From positions 1-64,000 of the forward strand of contig JAUMVK010000013.1 of NCBI GenBank assembly GCA_030530205.1: DNA of 64,000 nt, read 5' to 3'. This stretch comes from RGIG3701 sp030530205 (GTDB lineage: Bacteria > Planctomycetota > Planctomycetia > Pirellulales > Thermoguttaceae). Positions 25,367 to 34,648 of this stretch are shown piece after piece (position 1 is the stretch's first letter; every line of letters begins with the position of its first letter). Made by a program: the position numbers and the translations under genes. The notes below the pieces were generated by a model. It did no database searches. It was not told the origin of the DNA and was given only the letters and a program-made list of their open reading frames with translations.

Positions 25367-26314
25367 TCAGCCTTTCTGGTCCAGAGGAACGCTTTCCAGT
25401 TCAGCGGAGGTTTTAAAAAGCAAAGTTTGCCGGGCTTCTGGAGCCAACAGAAAATCAAGCTCCTCGCGGCGCCACGGGGACGTGTGAAACTTTCGATCCT
25501 CTTCCGAGAGAATACACTCCGGGGCCAGTTTGCAGTCCGTGGAGGGGTGAAGGTTGATCTCGAATGGGCGCTTGCCGTCCCAGATGGATAAAATTTCTAT
25601 CCCGGCCTTCGAATCCATGCGGCCCGAATCGAGGACACCGAAATACTGCGGGAAATCGGTCCGTTTCAGCCCGTTTTTGCGCAAAGAACGCAGCCCAAGG
25701 AAGTACAGGATCCAGCATTTCATCAGCCCCATCGGAAACCATGTACCGACCCGACGCAGAAACCGGCCCGGCGAGCCGTAAATTTCCATTGGCAGACGTG
25801 AAACCCAGTCGAAACCCGCCTCTTCTTTCCCAAGCCGGTCGATTTGCCAGAAAATTTCGTCCAGACCGGGGATCAGGTGGATGTGCTGGTGCGAGTCCAG
25901 ATGATCCACACGAAAACCGTATTCAAGATGGAGAGCCTTGAAAAGGTAAAACTGCGCCAGCCATTCCTCATGGACCTGACGCTGAAAATCACGGCGTTTT
26001 TCAGCCGATCCCCAATTTAAACCCGAAAAAAGCGATGCGAAACTGTGACGAAACCGGCCTTTTTCGTCCACCAAAAGCGGTATCCTTTCCGGCGAAAGAA
26101 CAGACGGACCGCTCGTAAGCGTCAAATGGAGACCGATCCCCAGCCGCGGCGTGCGGGTTCGGGAAGATTCCAACGCTTCCCGAGCGAACGGCATCGCGCA
26201 GAGCAGACTCGTGGAGGTCAAAATGCCTTTCTCGGCGCCAAGCAGTACCGCCTCGTTGAGGGAAGGGGAGATCCCGAAATCGTCGGCCGTGATCATCAAA
26301 AGTTTTTTGTTCAT
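25367..26314 (-). CDS. YdjC/ChbG-family carbohydrate deacetylase (HpnK-like)
   Basis: 315 residues, the normal length. The metal-binding pattern of the family is clear: MITADDFGISPSLNEAV at the N-terminus, GIGLHLTLTSGP at about 58, and DHLDSHQHIHLIPGL at about 140. These enzymes remove N-acetyl groups from sugars; the HpnK branch acts in hopanoid side-chain formation. The start codon overlaps the glycosyltransferase stop by one base (TAATG), so the pair is translationally coupled. A combined role in modifying a lipid-linked sugar is the natural reading. Confidence 0.85.
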   Translation of the reverse strand: MNKKLLMITADDFGISPSLNEAVLLGAEKGILTSTSLLCAMPFAREALESSRTRTPRLGIGLHLTLTSGPSVLSPERIPLLVDEKGRFRHSFASLFSGLNWGSAEKRRDFQRQVHEEWLAQFYLFKALHLEYGFRVDHLDSHQHIHLIPGLDEIFWQIDRLGKEEAGFDWVSRLPMEIYGSPGRFLRRVGTWFPMGLMKCWILYFLGLRSLRKNGLKRTDFPQYFGVLDSGRMDSKAGIEILSIWDGKRPFEINLHPSTDCKLAPECILSEEDRKFHTSPWRREELDFLLAPEARQTLLFKTSAELESVPLDQKG

Positions 26315-27492
26315 TACGCGGCATCCTGCGAGCGGGAATTTTGAGCCGAATCCGTGGAAACCTTCGGACCGTCTGAAGCATCGGAAGAGGCAGGTTCCTG
26401 TGCCTGGGAATCTTCCGGAGCTTTCGGAGAGGCCGATTTCCAGGAGTGACCAATTTTGGATTGAGGCGCAAAGTTAACACCGTCCAGCCCATATTGTTCC
26501 TGAACAGTAAAGAGCGGCCGTCGTTTCGCTTCGGTGTAAATGCGGCCCACGTACTCGCCGATGATCCCGAGAGAAATAAGAACCGCCCCGCCAATCACAA
26601 GGTTAATCGGCACCAGAATCGACGCGAGATTCCAGCTTCCCCCCATAAACACGCAGCGTGAAACATCAAACACGATCCACGGCAGAAGAAGGGCGAGGCA
26701 AAAAACTCCCAGATATGCCACCCAACGCAGAGGTTTTGTGGAAAAGCTGATGATTCCATCGATTGCGAGATTCAGGAGTTTTTTCGGCGTAAAGGAAGGT
26801 GCCCCGGCGTAACGTGCGTTTATTTCGCATGGAATTGAAATCTGGCGGAAACCCATCCAGCGGATCAGGCCGCGTAAAAACTGCGTCTGCTCCGACATTT
26901 GGGCCAGAACATTCACTACGACGCGGTCCATGAGACGAAACTCAGAGGAATTCGGTTCCAGTTTCACGTCCGAAACGAAATTCATGAAACTGTAGAACAG
27001 GGAGGAAGTTTTTTTCTTGAGCCAACCTGCGTTTTTGCCGTAACCTTGCCGTACGGTGTTGACGACGTGATACCCCTGCTTCCAAAGCTCGACCATTTGC
27101 GGAATCATCTCAGGCGGCTGCTGGAGGTCCGCGTCCATCACGATGACCGCTTTTCCTTGTGAGGCGCGAAGCCCGGCAGAAATGGCGATCTGGTTCCCGA
27201 AATTCCTCGCGAAAATCACCGACTTGATCCGCGGGTCACGTTCGTGCATCTGACGCATGATCTCAGCGGAACGGTCTTCACTTCCATCGTTTACAAAGAC
27301 GATTTCCCAAGTGATGTTCATGCTTTCCAGAACGGCCGAGACTTTCTCGCAGAAATTTTCAATATTGGCCTCTTCGTTGTAAGCTGGCGTGACGATTGAA
27401 AGAAGCACAGGCACGACATTCCCGCCGGCGTGATTTTCAGCCGTTGGACCTTCTGTGAAGAAAACACTTAAATGACCGTTCAACTCGTCCAT
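26314..27492 (-). CDS. Membrane-anchored family 2 glycosyltransferase (GtrB/DPM1-like)
   Basis: 392 residues from ATG 27492. The upstream in-frame ATG at 27531 overlaps the -10 box of the predicted promoter and cannot be the start. The GT-A domain has LSIVTPAYNEEANIENFC, VFVNDGSEDRSAEIMRQ and MDADLQQPPEMIPQMV, carrying the nucleotide-sugar and metal-binding Asp residues. Two C-terminal membrane spans follow (about 255-275 and 290-315), as in undecaprenyl- or dolichyl-phosphate glycosyltransferases. The last 60 residues are low-complexity Ser/Ala/Pro. Partner of the coupled deacetylase gene. Confidence 0.87.
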   Translation of the reverse strand: MDELNGHLSVFFTEGPTAENHAGGNVVPVLLSIVTPAYNEEANIENFCEKVSAVLESMNITWEIVFVNDGSEDRSAEIMRQMHERDPRIKSVIFARNFGNQIAISAGLRASQGKAVIVMDADLQQPPEMIPQMVELWKQGYHVVNTVRQGYGKNAGWLKKKTSSLFYSFMNFVSDVKLEPNSSEFRLMDRVVVNVLAQMSEQTQFLRGLIRWMGFRQISIPCEINARYAGAPSFTPKKLLNLAIDGIISFSTKPLRWVAYLGVFCLALLLPWIVFDVSRCVFMGGSWNLASILVPINLVIGGAVLISLGIIGEYVGRIYTEAKRRPLFTVQEQYGLDGVNFAPQSKIGHSWKSASPKAPEDSQAQEPASSDASDGPKVSTDSAQNSRSQDAA

Positions 27493-27529
27493 GAAGTACC
27501 TATGATGCAAATTATCCTTTCTAATCTGC

Positions 27530-27557
27530 ATTCTATCCGAAACACGTAAGAAGTCAA
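27530..27557 (-). promoter_or_regulatory. Promoter of the glycosyltransferase/deacetylase operon
   Basis: Minus strand: -35 TTGACT (27552-27557), 16-base spacer, -10 TAGAAT (27530-27535). Transcription would start near 27523, about 30 bases before the chosen ATG. Confidence 0.75.
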
Positions 27558-27679
27558 GGCTCTTGAAGGAAATTTTAAGAATATTTCGCCAAAAAGTGCG
27601 AAGATTGTCAGAAATTCAGGAGGGACAGAGATTTTCGGTAATTGAACAGGAATCAGACTCAAAGCAATTTAAAACAGGA

Positions 27680-27715
27680 ATTGAGTGGAAATCGTTGTTT
27701 TGAGTTCCACTCAAT
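27680..27715. terminator. 11-bp perfect hairpin in the intergenic gap
   Basis: ATTGAGTGGAA (27680-27690) and TTCCACTCAAT (27705-27715) form a perfect stem. On the minus strand it is followed by CCTGTTTTAAATT, so it may terminate the small gene at 27871-28455. The T-run is weak. Confidence 0.4.
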
Positions 27716-27761
27716 CCCAGGGTAAAATCTTTTTCCGTGAAGTTTTAGCACATACGTGTCA

Positions 27762-27853
27762 ACTTACGGGGACGACGCTTCCAGCGTCGTCTTTTAATTA
27801 AGAATTTAGAATTATGAATTAGAGACGACGCTTCCAGCGTCGTCCCCGCTAAA
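27762..27853. repeat. Composite repeat: R1, R4 fragment, inverted R1
   Basis: CTTACGGGGACGACGCTTCC at 27762 begins a full R1 hairpin. AATTAAGAATTTAGAATTATG (an R4-type piece, about 27797-27817) follows, and then an inverted R1 copy ending CGTCCCCGCTAAAG at 27853. It sits 18 bases beyond a gene's stop codon. The rest of 27558-27870 shows only the hairpin at 27680. Confidence 0.8.
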
Positions 27854-27870
27854 GTTTTCCTCTGACACGA

Positions 27871-28455
27871 CTACATAAGATCTTCCAGAAGCGGATCACT
27901 TTTTGGCGTGACAGGAAGTGTTGTCTCAACTTCCATCGGAGATGGAACCACATTACTGGAGGGTTCCGGCTCGATCTCGGAAACGGGATCCGCATCCATA
28001 ATGCTTTCGGCGGGCGTAACAACGGAAGGCATAATGATCTGCGAACCTACTTGCCTCGAGCGGTCCGGGTAGGGCCGCGGCTCGGTAATTTCGGCATTCC
28101 ACGGGTACTCGGAATAGTGGCGGTAATTGTACGGACGGTCGTAGTAGTAACCGTGGAAAGCCGGGTAACGATGAATCGTCCGGGCGTTTCCGGGGTAACA
28201 GCCATAGTTGGGGTCATAAGCTGTCTGCGGCATCGGACCGAAAGAATCAATGATAAAACCTTTGGTCTGCCAGCCGCCTTCAGGATCCGCAATTCGATGC
28301 AGGCCAACATGTCCTTTGGGAGCTCCAACATACTGCCCGCAGTCCTGGGACTTGGTCGTCGTATAGGGCATTTCCGACATACTCTGTGAAATAAACAGGA
28401 ATAACCCGGCAATTCCAAGAGCGGTGAATAAAAAAAGTTTGATTTGTTTACGCAT
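27871..28455 (-). CDS. Small membrane-anchored hypothetical protein, Tyr/Pro-rich
   Basis: 194 residues from ATG 28455, which has TGGAGG five bases upstream; longer in-frame starts lack a ribosome site. One N-terminal membrane segment or signal (about 5-25) is followed by a Tyr/Gly/Pro-rich middle (FHGYYYDRPYNYRHYSEYPW) and an acidic Pro/Ser/Glu tail. No family is recognised. It is probably exported and anchored in the membrane. Confidence 0.65.
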   Translation of the reverse strand: MRKQIKLFLFTALGIAGLFLFISQSMSEMPYTTTKSQDCGQYVGAPKGHVGLHRIADPEGGWQTKGFIIDSFGPMPQTAYDPNYGCYPGNARTIHRYPAFHGYYYDRPYNYRHYSEYPWNAEITEPRPYPDRSRQVGSQIIMPSVVTPAESIMDADPVSEIEPEPSSNVVPSPMEVETTLPVTPKSDPLLEDLM

Positions 28456-28671
28456 TCCAACCTCCAGTTGAGTTTGAAAAATCCATTTTGTTTTACGTAT
28501 CGGTTTTTTCGTCAAAAATCATCACTTTATTTGGGAAATTTCTTATTTTAAAAATAATCCTCATTTTCAAAAAAAGAAGATTCTCAGGTAAAATCTTTAA
28601 TTTTGCTATAGCCAGAAATCTCTAAAGTGTTTATAATAATTTGGTTTAAACTTTGTCTTTGGTACATATTT

Positions 28672-31600
28672 ATGAAGCAGGTGTTTTTCATTTTGTTTTT
28701 TTGCTCGTTTACTGCCGTGATTTTCGCGGAAAGTACGGGGACGATGCGCCTGCGTTTACGTTGGGGTGGTGAAGAAACCCAGGCCTATGGCGAAGTTAGC
28801 TGCGATTCCGGCCCATTGACGAATTTAACCCCCATATCCATGGACGCAGAATGTCCGGGTGGGGCCTGGCTGGTTAATGGCAAAGCAGTAATTTCACAGG
28901 GACTTCCCAAAAAATACAACGGATTTGATGTCACGGTTCCGTGGAAGCCGGAAGGTTTGCTTGTGGTTCAGTTGGGAATCCACCCGAATGGGGAAGGTGC
29001 TTCCCGCGTGGAAATTCCTCTCAAAGAATTGGTCGATGGAAATAAAACCTTTCCGGTTTCACAGGAAAAAAAGGCTTTTCAATGTTCGGTGAACCGGGTC
29101 CCTGGTGATTCTCTGCGTGTTGAACTTGGGAAAGATAATTTGGTCTTCTCTCCGCATGATGTCTTTCAATGTACGGTTACCCCGAATCTTTTACAAATCC
29201 CGACCGAAGTGCGCGATTCCGGGAATGATGAAAATCCGTCACAGAATCAACTGGGGGAATTGGAATACATTGTTTTTCGCGGACGTGAAACGTTCGAGCT
29301 GACACGCGGCACCATTTCAAATGTGGACCTGAATGGCCTTTCAGCCGCCCAGCTACAATTTCCTGTACCGGATCAGGAGGGTGTGTACGACGTTACACTT
29401 ACCTTGAAGCGAAGCCGCACGGAAAATGGACGTTCAGACGCTCATCGGCTCGATTCTCTGAAAATCCCGTTTCGGGGCAGGGCGAATAATTTACTGCTCG
29501 CGGAAAGGAAGATCCAGTTCATCGTTTTGGCGGATTCCGCTGTAGATGTTGGGAATCCCGATGTTTCTTCCGGGACCGTGGGGAACACAGGTTCTGAAAA
29601 GATCACACTGAAACTGGAGATCGATTCTGCCCGGGCTCGGTGGTGGGAAGGTTTCGACCGTTCGGTTCTTCGCCAGTTTAATAGCTGGTTTCCCGATGCA
29701 CAATCACTTCAGAATCCACATCGTCAGACCAGGACAGTTGGAAATATGAATTTCCTGGAGATCCCGCAGTCGCAAGCTCCCGAGACGGCACCGAACTGGG
29801 AGGCATTTCCACTCGTCGTTGAAAATCCGGGCTCGCCGTACATTTTGGAAATTGAGTATTTGGCCAACATGGAGCAAAAGTTCAGCGTGAGCATTTTCGA
29901 GCCGAATTCAGCTGGTGCCATCGCGCCACCGGGAATTGATTCAGGAGTGAATGTTCCTGCTCCCCTTGGAACCTCAGATAATTCCTTTTTTCGTCTGGAC
30001 CGGCATCACATACTGTTTTGGCCGAAGAGTAAATCGCCGCTTGTCCTGCTTGTAAATCGTCACGAGAAAAAGCCGGTTTGTATCGGGAAAATACGTCTTT
30101 ACGATGCCGGGGCGCATCTGATGCCTGTGAAGGCGGGGAATTTGACTCCCAACGGGAAGTCGATTGGAAACGTAAAACTTCGTCGGGTCGCGCTTCTGCT
30201 CGACAAACCGATGTTTTCGCAGGCTTTCTCTGCCGCTGAAATGAACAATGCTCAGACGGGTTTGTGTATTTCGGACTGGCTGACGTTTTACGAAGGCGGA
30301 AAACGGATGATCGAGTACATGGAACACGTGGGTTACAACGCGCTTGTACTTTCGATTTATACCGATGGAAGTACGATTTACCCAAGCCGAATTTTGACAC
30401 CTACGCCGCGTTTCGACAATGGATTGTACTTTCCTATGGGTCAGGACCCGGTGAGGAAGGACATCGTGGAGATGCTTTTGCGGCAGTTCGACCAGAAGAA
30501 CCTGACATTGATTCCCGCAATGGATTTTTCGTCCCCAATTCCCAGTCTGGAAATTCAGGCGCGTTTTGCGGGCCCAGGAACGGGCAGCTCGGGCGCTGAT
30601 TCCATCCCCAAACGATGGCTAAATAGCGCGGGAAAAGAGCTTTGTGAAGAAAAAGCCTCGTTGAAAAACGGTGCGCAGTACTACAACATTTTAAACCCTG
30701 TTGTACAGGAAACGATTCTGAAAAGCATCGCGGAAGTCGTTCGCCGTTACGGTCATCACCCATCGTTTGGCGGGATTTCGCTCCAGCTTCACGCGAATAG
30801 TGTTTTGGTTCTGCCCAACTCTCAATGGGGAATGGATCCGCAGAGCATTGCGCTTTTCGCGCAGGAAACAGGTCGAGTACTCCCTCAGGATTTTGCGGGC
30901 CAAATCCAGTATTTAAGTTCAGGTCCCGGCGCTCGTGAGTGGCTTGTCTGGCGCGTGGGTCGAATGACGCATTTTTATCGCCGTGCCGCCGCTCTTTTAA
31001 GCAATATTCAAGACGCAAAACTTTACCTCAACGGAACAGACCTTTTTTCTGTTGAGGCGTATCCTGAGTTTCTTCCGCGTTTGGATGGGATTTGCTCGGC
31101 TCAGGATGCGCTGCTATGTTTTGGTCTGGATGCGCGAGAACTCAAAACGATCCCCAATCTGATTCTTTCCAGACCTCAAAAAATTATAACGAATCGAACC
31201 CTCGCAGAACAGGCGGGTGACCTGCAGTGGGCGCAGACTCCTGGGACGTTCCGGCTGTTTCAGGATCAGAATTCACCTTCGGCGGTTTTTTATCACGCGC
31301 CGGAAATTTTACGTTTGGAGTCGTTTGATAAAGCAAGCCCTTTTACACCGACTTTCACCTGGATGGCGAGTACTTATGCGCAAACGACCGCAGAAGCCCG
31401 CCACCCCTACGCGGAAACCCTCGCGATGCTCGATGCGTTTACGATTATTGAGGGAGGATGGAACCCTGTTTTCGGAAAAGAAGAAGCGCTTCGCGGAACG
31501 ATCCGGATGTTGAATCAGCTCCCGGCTGTTCATTTCAGCTCCGCGATGACCAGCGGGATGAGTGTCGTGAAATCGCAGCCGGTCATTTTCCGTTTTTGCT

Positions 31601-32928
31601 CACTTCAGGGTATGAATTATGCTTACGCCGTCAACGTGACGCCGTTCCCTGTGAAAGCGCGGGTTTATCTCCAGCCATCCCTGAACCAACAGGCTGGTGC
31701 GGGAAATCAGCTTGCAAATACACTTCCCAACCAGGTCGAACGTCTGGAAAACGGAACCTATACGCCGCTGGAAAAAGATGATCGTGGCGTTTTTTGGAGG
31801 GTTCAGCTCGTGCCGTACCAAATCGAGGCGGTACGGTTTGCCGGCTCGCCCTTCATGATGCTCGACCCGGAGACAGAGGTCTCACCAGAAGCCCAGGTCG
31901 TTTTTCAGAAAGAGTATTTGCGTCTTCAATACTTCATTGAATGCCTGAAAAAACCAACTTTTTATCTTGGGATGAAGAATCCGGGATTCGAAACGCAGGT
32001 GTTGAAAGATGAGCCAATCCCATTTTGGTCGGTTACTTTTCCTGCTTTCCCCGCGCAGTATGTGCCAGTCTCCTCTCAAAATGAAAGGTCCAGTGGGCAG
32101 TTCATTTCTTATTCGGACGGAGAATCCGGTGGGGGGCTTGCCTCTGGCGCGAAGCTGGAGGCTTCGGAAAATTCGCAATTTGGGGAAAATTCCCTCCATT
32201 TGTACAGTTCCGGAAAACCAGTCCGGATTATGAGCCACTCGTTTGCAGTGAATCCAACCGGCCGTCTGACGATCCTTCTGTGGCTGAAATCTCAGGGAAA
32301 TGGGACCTCCCCCCCTCTGCGTTTGATCCTTGAAGGAAAAACGAAAAACGGAACTTTTTCCCGAACTGCCAATTTGTCGGGCAGCGGGGCTTTACCTGGC
32401 CGTGAGTGGGAACAAATTACCGTTCAGATGAACGATTTGCCGCTGGAGAAAGAGACGCAGTTGAGCCTTGGGTTTGAACTTTACGGCCCGGGAAGTGTTT
32501 GGCTCGATAATATTCAGCTCATGGCCGTGCATTTTTCGACTGAGGAAATTCATCAGCTTCAGGCTATTTTTTCGAGGGTTGAGGATCGTATTGCCAGGAA
32601 CGAAATAGCGCCTTGTGTCAGTGCGCTGGAGTGTTACTGGATGCGTTTCCTTAGGGAAAACATCGGTGCGAACACTCCGCCTCAAACGAATCCGCTCGCG
32701 GTGAAAAATCCGGAGAAGAATCTGCCGGTCGTGGAAACCGTACCGGAGAAATCAGGTATTCAGCTTCCTCACATCGGTCAGCGTCCCAATCTGCCGCCTC
32801 TTCCGAAACTTCCTTCGCCTCCGAAACTTCCGAGTTTCCAGAAGAATTCAGCCCATTCGGAAGATGAAGATGAACCGGAGAAAAAGGAATCCTACATGAA
32901 AAAGATGAAAAATCTGCTTCCATGGTAA
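28672..32928 (+). CDS. Large secreted protein with a GH10/DUF187-like TIM-barrel region
   Basis: 1418 residues from the ATG at 28672, which begins a signal peptide (cleavage about 20, IFA). About 530 residues of beta-rich sequence precede a region around residue 535-800 with features of the 'family 10 glycosylhydrolase' fold: RMIEYMEHVGYNALVLSIY, then IPAMDFSSPIPSLE, then YNILNPVVQETILKSIAEVV. A jelly-roll carbohydrate-binding-type segment follows at about 1150-1290, and a Pro/Lys-rich tail ends the protein. Catalytic Glu residues cannot be assigned by eye. Its position before a transglutaminase lipoprotein gene suggests cell-surface function. Confidence 0.7.
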   Translation: MKQVFFILFFCSFTAVIFAESTGTMRLRLRWGGEETQAYGEVSCDSGPLTNLTPISMDAECPGGAWLVNGKAVISQGLPKKYNGFDVTVPWKPEGLLVVQLGIHPNGEGASRVEIPLKELVDGNKTFPVSQEKKAFQCSVNRVPGDSLRVELGKDNLVFSPHDVFQCTVTPNLLQIPTEVRDSGNDENPSQNQLGELEYIVFRGRETFELTRGTISNVDLNGLSAAQLQFPVPDQEGVYDVTLTLKRSRTENGRSDAHRLDSLKIPFRGRANNLLLAERKIQFIVLADSAVDVGNPDVSSGTVGNTGSEKITLKLEIDSARARWWEGFDRSVLRQFNSWFPDAQSLQNPHRQTRTVGNMNFLEIPQSQAPETAPNWEAFPLVVENPGSPYILEIEYLANMEQKFSVSIFEPNSAGAIAPPGIDSGVNVPAPLGTSDNSFFRLDRHHILFWPKSKSPLVLLVNRHEKKPVCIGKIRLYDAGAHLMPVKAGNLTPNGKSIGNVKLRRVALLLDKPMFSQAFSAAEMNNAQTGLCISDWLTFYEGGKRMIEYMEHVGYNALVLSIYTDGSTIYPSRILTPTPRFDNGLYFPMGQDPVRKDIVEMLLRQFDQKNLTLIPAMDFSSPIPSLEIQARFAGPGTGSSGADSIPKRWLNSAGKELCEEKASLKNGAQYYNILNPVVQETILKSIAEVVRRYGHHPSFGGISLQLHANSVLVLPNSQWGMDPQSIALFAQETGRVLPQDFAGQIQYLSSGPGAREWLVWRVGRMTHFYRRAAALLSNIQDAKLYLNGTDLFSVEAYPEFLPRLDGICSAQDALLCFGLDARELKTIPNLILSRPQKIITNRTLAEQAGDLQWAQTPGTFRLFQDQNSPSAVFYHAPEILRLESFDKASPFTPTFTWMASTYAQTTAEARHPYAETLAMLDAFTIIEGGWNPVFGKEEALRGTIRMLNQLPAVHFSSAMTSGMSVVKSQPVIFRFCSLQGMNYAYAVNVTPFPVKARVYLQPSLNQQAGAGNQLANTLPNQVERLENGTYTPLEKDDRGVFWRVQLVPYQIEAVRFAGSPFMMLDPETEVSPEAQVVFQKEYLRLQYFIECLKKPTFYLGMKNPGFETQVLKDEPIPFWSVTFPAFPAQYVPVSSQNERSSGQFISYSDGESGGGLASGAKLEASENSQFGENSLHLYSSGKPVRIMSHSFAVNPTGRLTILLWLKSQGNGTSPPLRLILEGKTKNGTFSRTANLSGSGALPGREWEQITVQMNDLPLEKETQLSLGFELYGPGSVWLDNIQLMAVHFSTEEIHQLQAIFSRVEDRIARNEIAPCVSALECYWMRFLRENIGANTPPQTNPLAVKNPEKNLPVVETVPEKSGIQLPHIGQRPNLPPLPKLPSPPKLPSFQKNSAHSEDEDEPEKKESYMKKMKNLLPW

Positions 32929-33000
32929 TGGCCCTGGGAGTGGTGATTTTACATCTCGATCAAATTGCCCATCAATTCAGAAATCTTCCGAAAATCCAAA

Positions 33001-34626
33001 ATGAAAGTCCGTTTTACTGCCGCCTGCCTTTTGACGATTTTCCTTTTTTTAACCGGTTGTCGGGAGGAGAAAAAAATGGAATCCACCCCAGTCTCTGTTC
33101 CGCCCCAGAGAGAAGAGCTTGAAAACGCTTCGTTCCTGTGTTATGCCGATTCTGTGTACGTTGGAACGGAGAAACGTCAGGTTTTTCGCGTTGGCGAGAC
33201 TCTTGAAGTGGAGAATTATTCCTCACTGGAGATCAAACGTTACGGGAAAAACGTGACGGCCAGCGTCACACATTCCGAACACCTCGCAAAAAACGGAAGG
33301 TTTCTGGGATCCAGGACCCAAATCGAAATGGGCGGCGCTCCGATGGTTTATGAGACGGGCGAGCCGAAAAGCGATGGACGGAATCTTTCGCTTGATGTGA
33401 AGGTCCAGAGCCAGAATATGACCCAGGCGCAAAGCGTGAAAACGGTTTTGCCGGAAGACTTGCCGAGGGAATCCGTCTCGGGTGGGTATGGCGTAGAAAC
33501 CGGACTGTTGCTCCAGCCGCTGAAACTCGGTGAAACCCGGCGGCTCGTGCGTTTCAATCCCACGATGCTGCGGTGGGAACTGGTCGATCTTCACGCGGAA
33601 GCGGCGGAAAACACAAAACTTCCCAGCGGCGCGGAATTCCCGCTTTTACGGGTGGAAACCCACTCCCAGATGCTTCAGGCCGATGGAAGTCCGGACCCGG
33701 GTCAGACCCAGAACGAGACGCTCTGGTGTGATGGAAAAGGCCTGGTCTGGAAACGTTTTTCTCCATTGATGAATCTGGCGTCGTGGCGTGTTTCGAAGGC
33801 CGAACTTGCGCGTTTTACGCAGACCGGCCAGTACCCGCCCGCGCCAACCGGGGGAAAACCGGCCTCTGAATTGGAAAAATCGTTTGATTTCGCGGAAAAC
33901 CTGAACGTTCCGCTGAAGCTGACGGAGGGAAAGACCGCCGACTTCGTGAACAACGTGGAGGGAACGTACACGGTTTCGGCCACGGGAAATGAATCGATTC
34001 GCGGGCTTTTTGAGAGTTCCGACTTTCAGGAGGTGGAGGCTCTTGACGATTTTCACCTCAAAATCACGGTCAGAAATTCAGGCGGCGAGCGCTTTGAGGA
34101 CACGCCGGGAAGCGGTGAGACGCAGACTCCCACGCCAGACGAAACCTCCGCGGGGCCGATGATCCAGTCGGACGCGCCCGAAATTGCTGCCCTGGCCCAA
34201 AACGTTCTTCCGGGAGAAACCGACCCGGCCAAACTGGCTCCGGCGCTGGAACGTTTTGTCTTTGAGTTCATTGTGAATAAAAATTACTCGCGGGGGTTTG
34301 TGACTGCGCTCGAGGTGGCGACGAACCCGTCGGGCGACTGCACGGAACACGCGGTCCTCCTGGCGGCGCTGGCCCGAAACCGAAAAATCCCCGCGAGGAT
34401 CGTGCAGGGACTGATTTACGAAAAGGATTCCGGCAAGATGGCGTGGCACGTCTGGAACGAGTTGTACGTGAACGGCCGCTGGGTCCCGTTTGATGCGACG
34501 ATCGGGAAAGGTTTCGTCGGCGTGAATCATCTGAGGATCAACGCCGGGAGTTTTTCCACCGCGACGCTTGCCGGGACGCTTTTGCCTGCCGCGAAGCTCA
34601 TCGGAAAAATCCGGATTGAGTATTAG
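33001..34626 (+). CDS. Transglutaminase-like lipoprotein
   Basis: 541 residues from the ATG at 33001. A lipoprotein signal ends in LFLTGC (Cys at about 18). The last 150 residues hold a transglutaminase-core domain: the Cys in SGDCTEHAVLLAALARNR, the His in MAWHVWNELYVNG, and the Asp in WVPFDATIG make the expected Cys-His-Asp triad. The N-terminal 370 residues are a beta-rich region without a recognised family. It probably acts at the outer face of the cytoplasmic membrane as a protease-like or crosslinking enzyme. It follows the GH10-like gene by 72 bases. Confidence 0.82.
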   Translation: MKVRFTAACLLTIFLFLTGCREEKKMESTPVSVPPQREELENASFLCYADSVYVGTEKRQVFRVGETLEVENYSSLEIKRYGKNVTASVTHSEHLAKNGRFLGSRTQIEMGGAPMVYETGEPKSDGRNLSLDVKVQSQNMTQAQSVKTVLPEDLPRESVSGGYGVETGLLLQPLKLGETRRLVRFNPTMLRWELVDLHAEAAENTKLPSGAEFPLLRVETHSQMLQADGSPDPGQTQNETLWCDGKGLVWKRFSPLMNLASWRVSKAELARFTQTGQYPPAPTGGKPASELEKSFDFAENLNVPLKLTEGKTADFVNNVEGTYTVSATGNESIRGLFESSDFQEVEALDDFHLKITVRNSGGERFEDTPGSGETQTPTPDETSAGPMIQSDAPEIAALAQNVLPGETDPAKLAPALERFVFEFIVNKNYSRGFVTALEVATNPSGDCTEHAVLLAALARNRKIPARIVQGLIYEKDSGKMAWHVWNELYVNGRWVPFDATIGKGFVGVNHLRINAGSFSTATLAGTLLPAAKLIGKIRIEY

Positions 34627-34648
34627 GCGGCCCTTAATTCGGCGCGTT

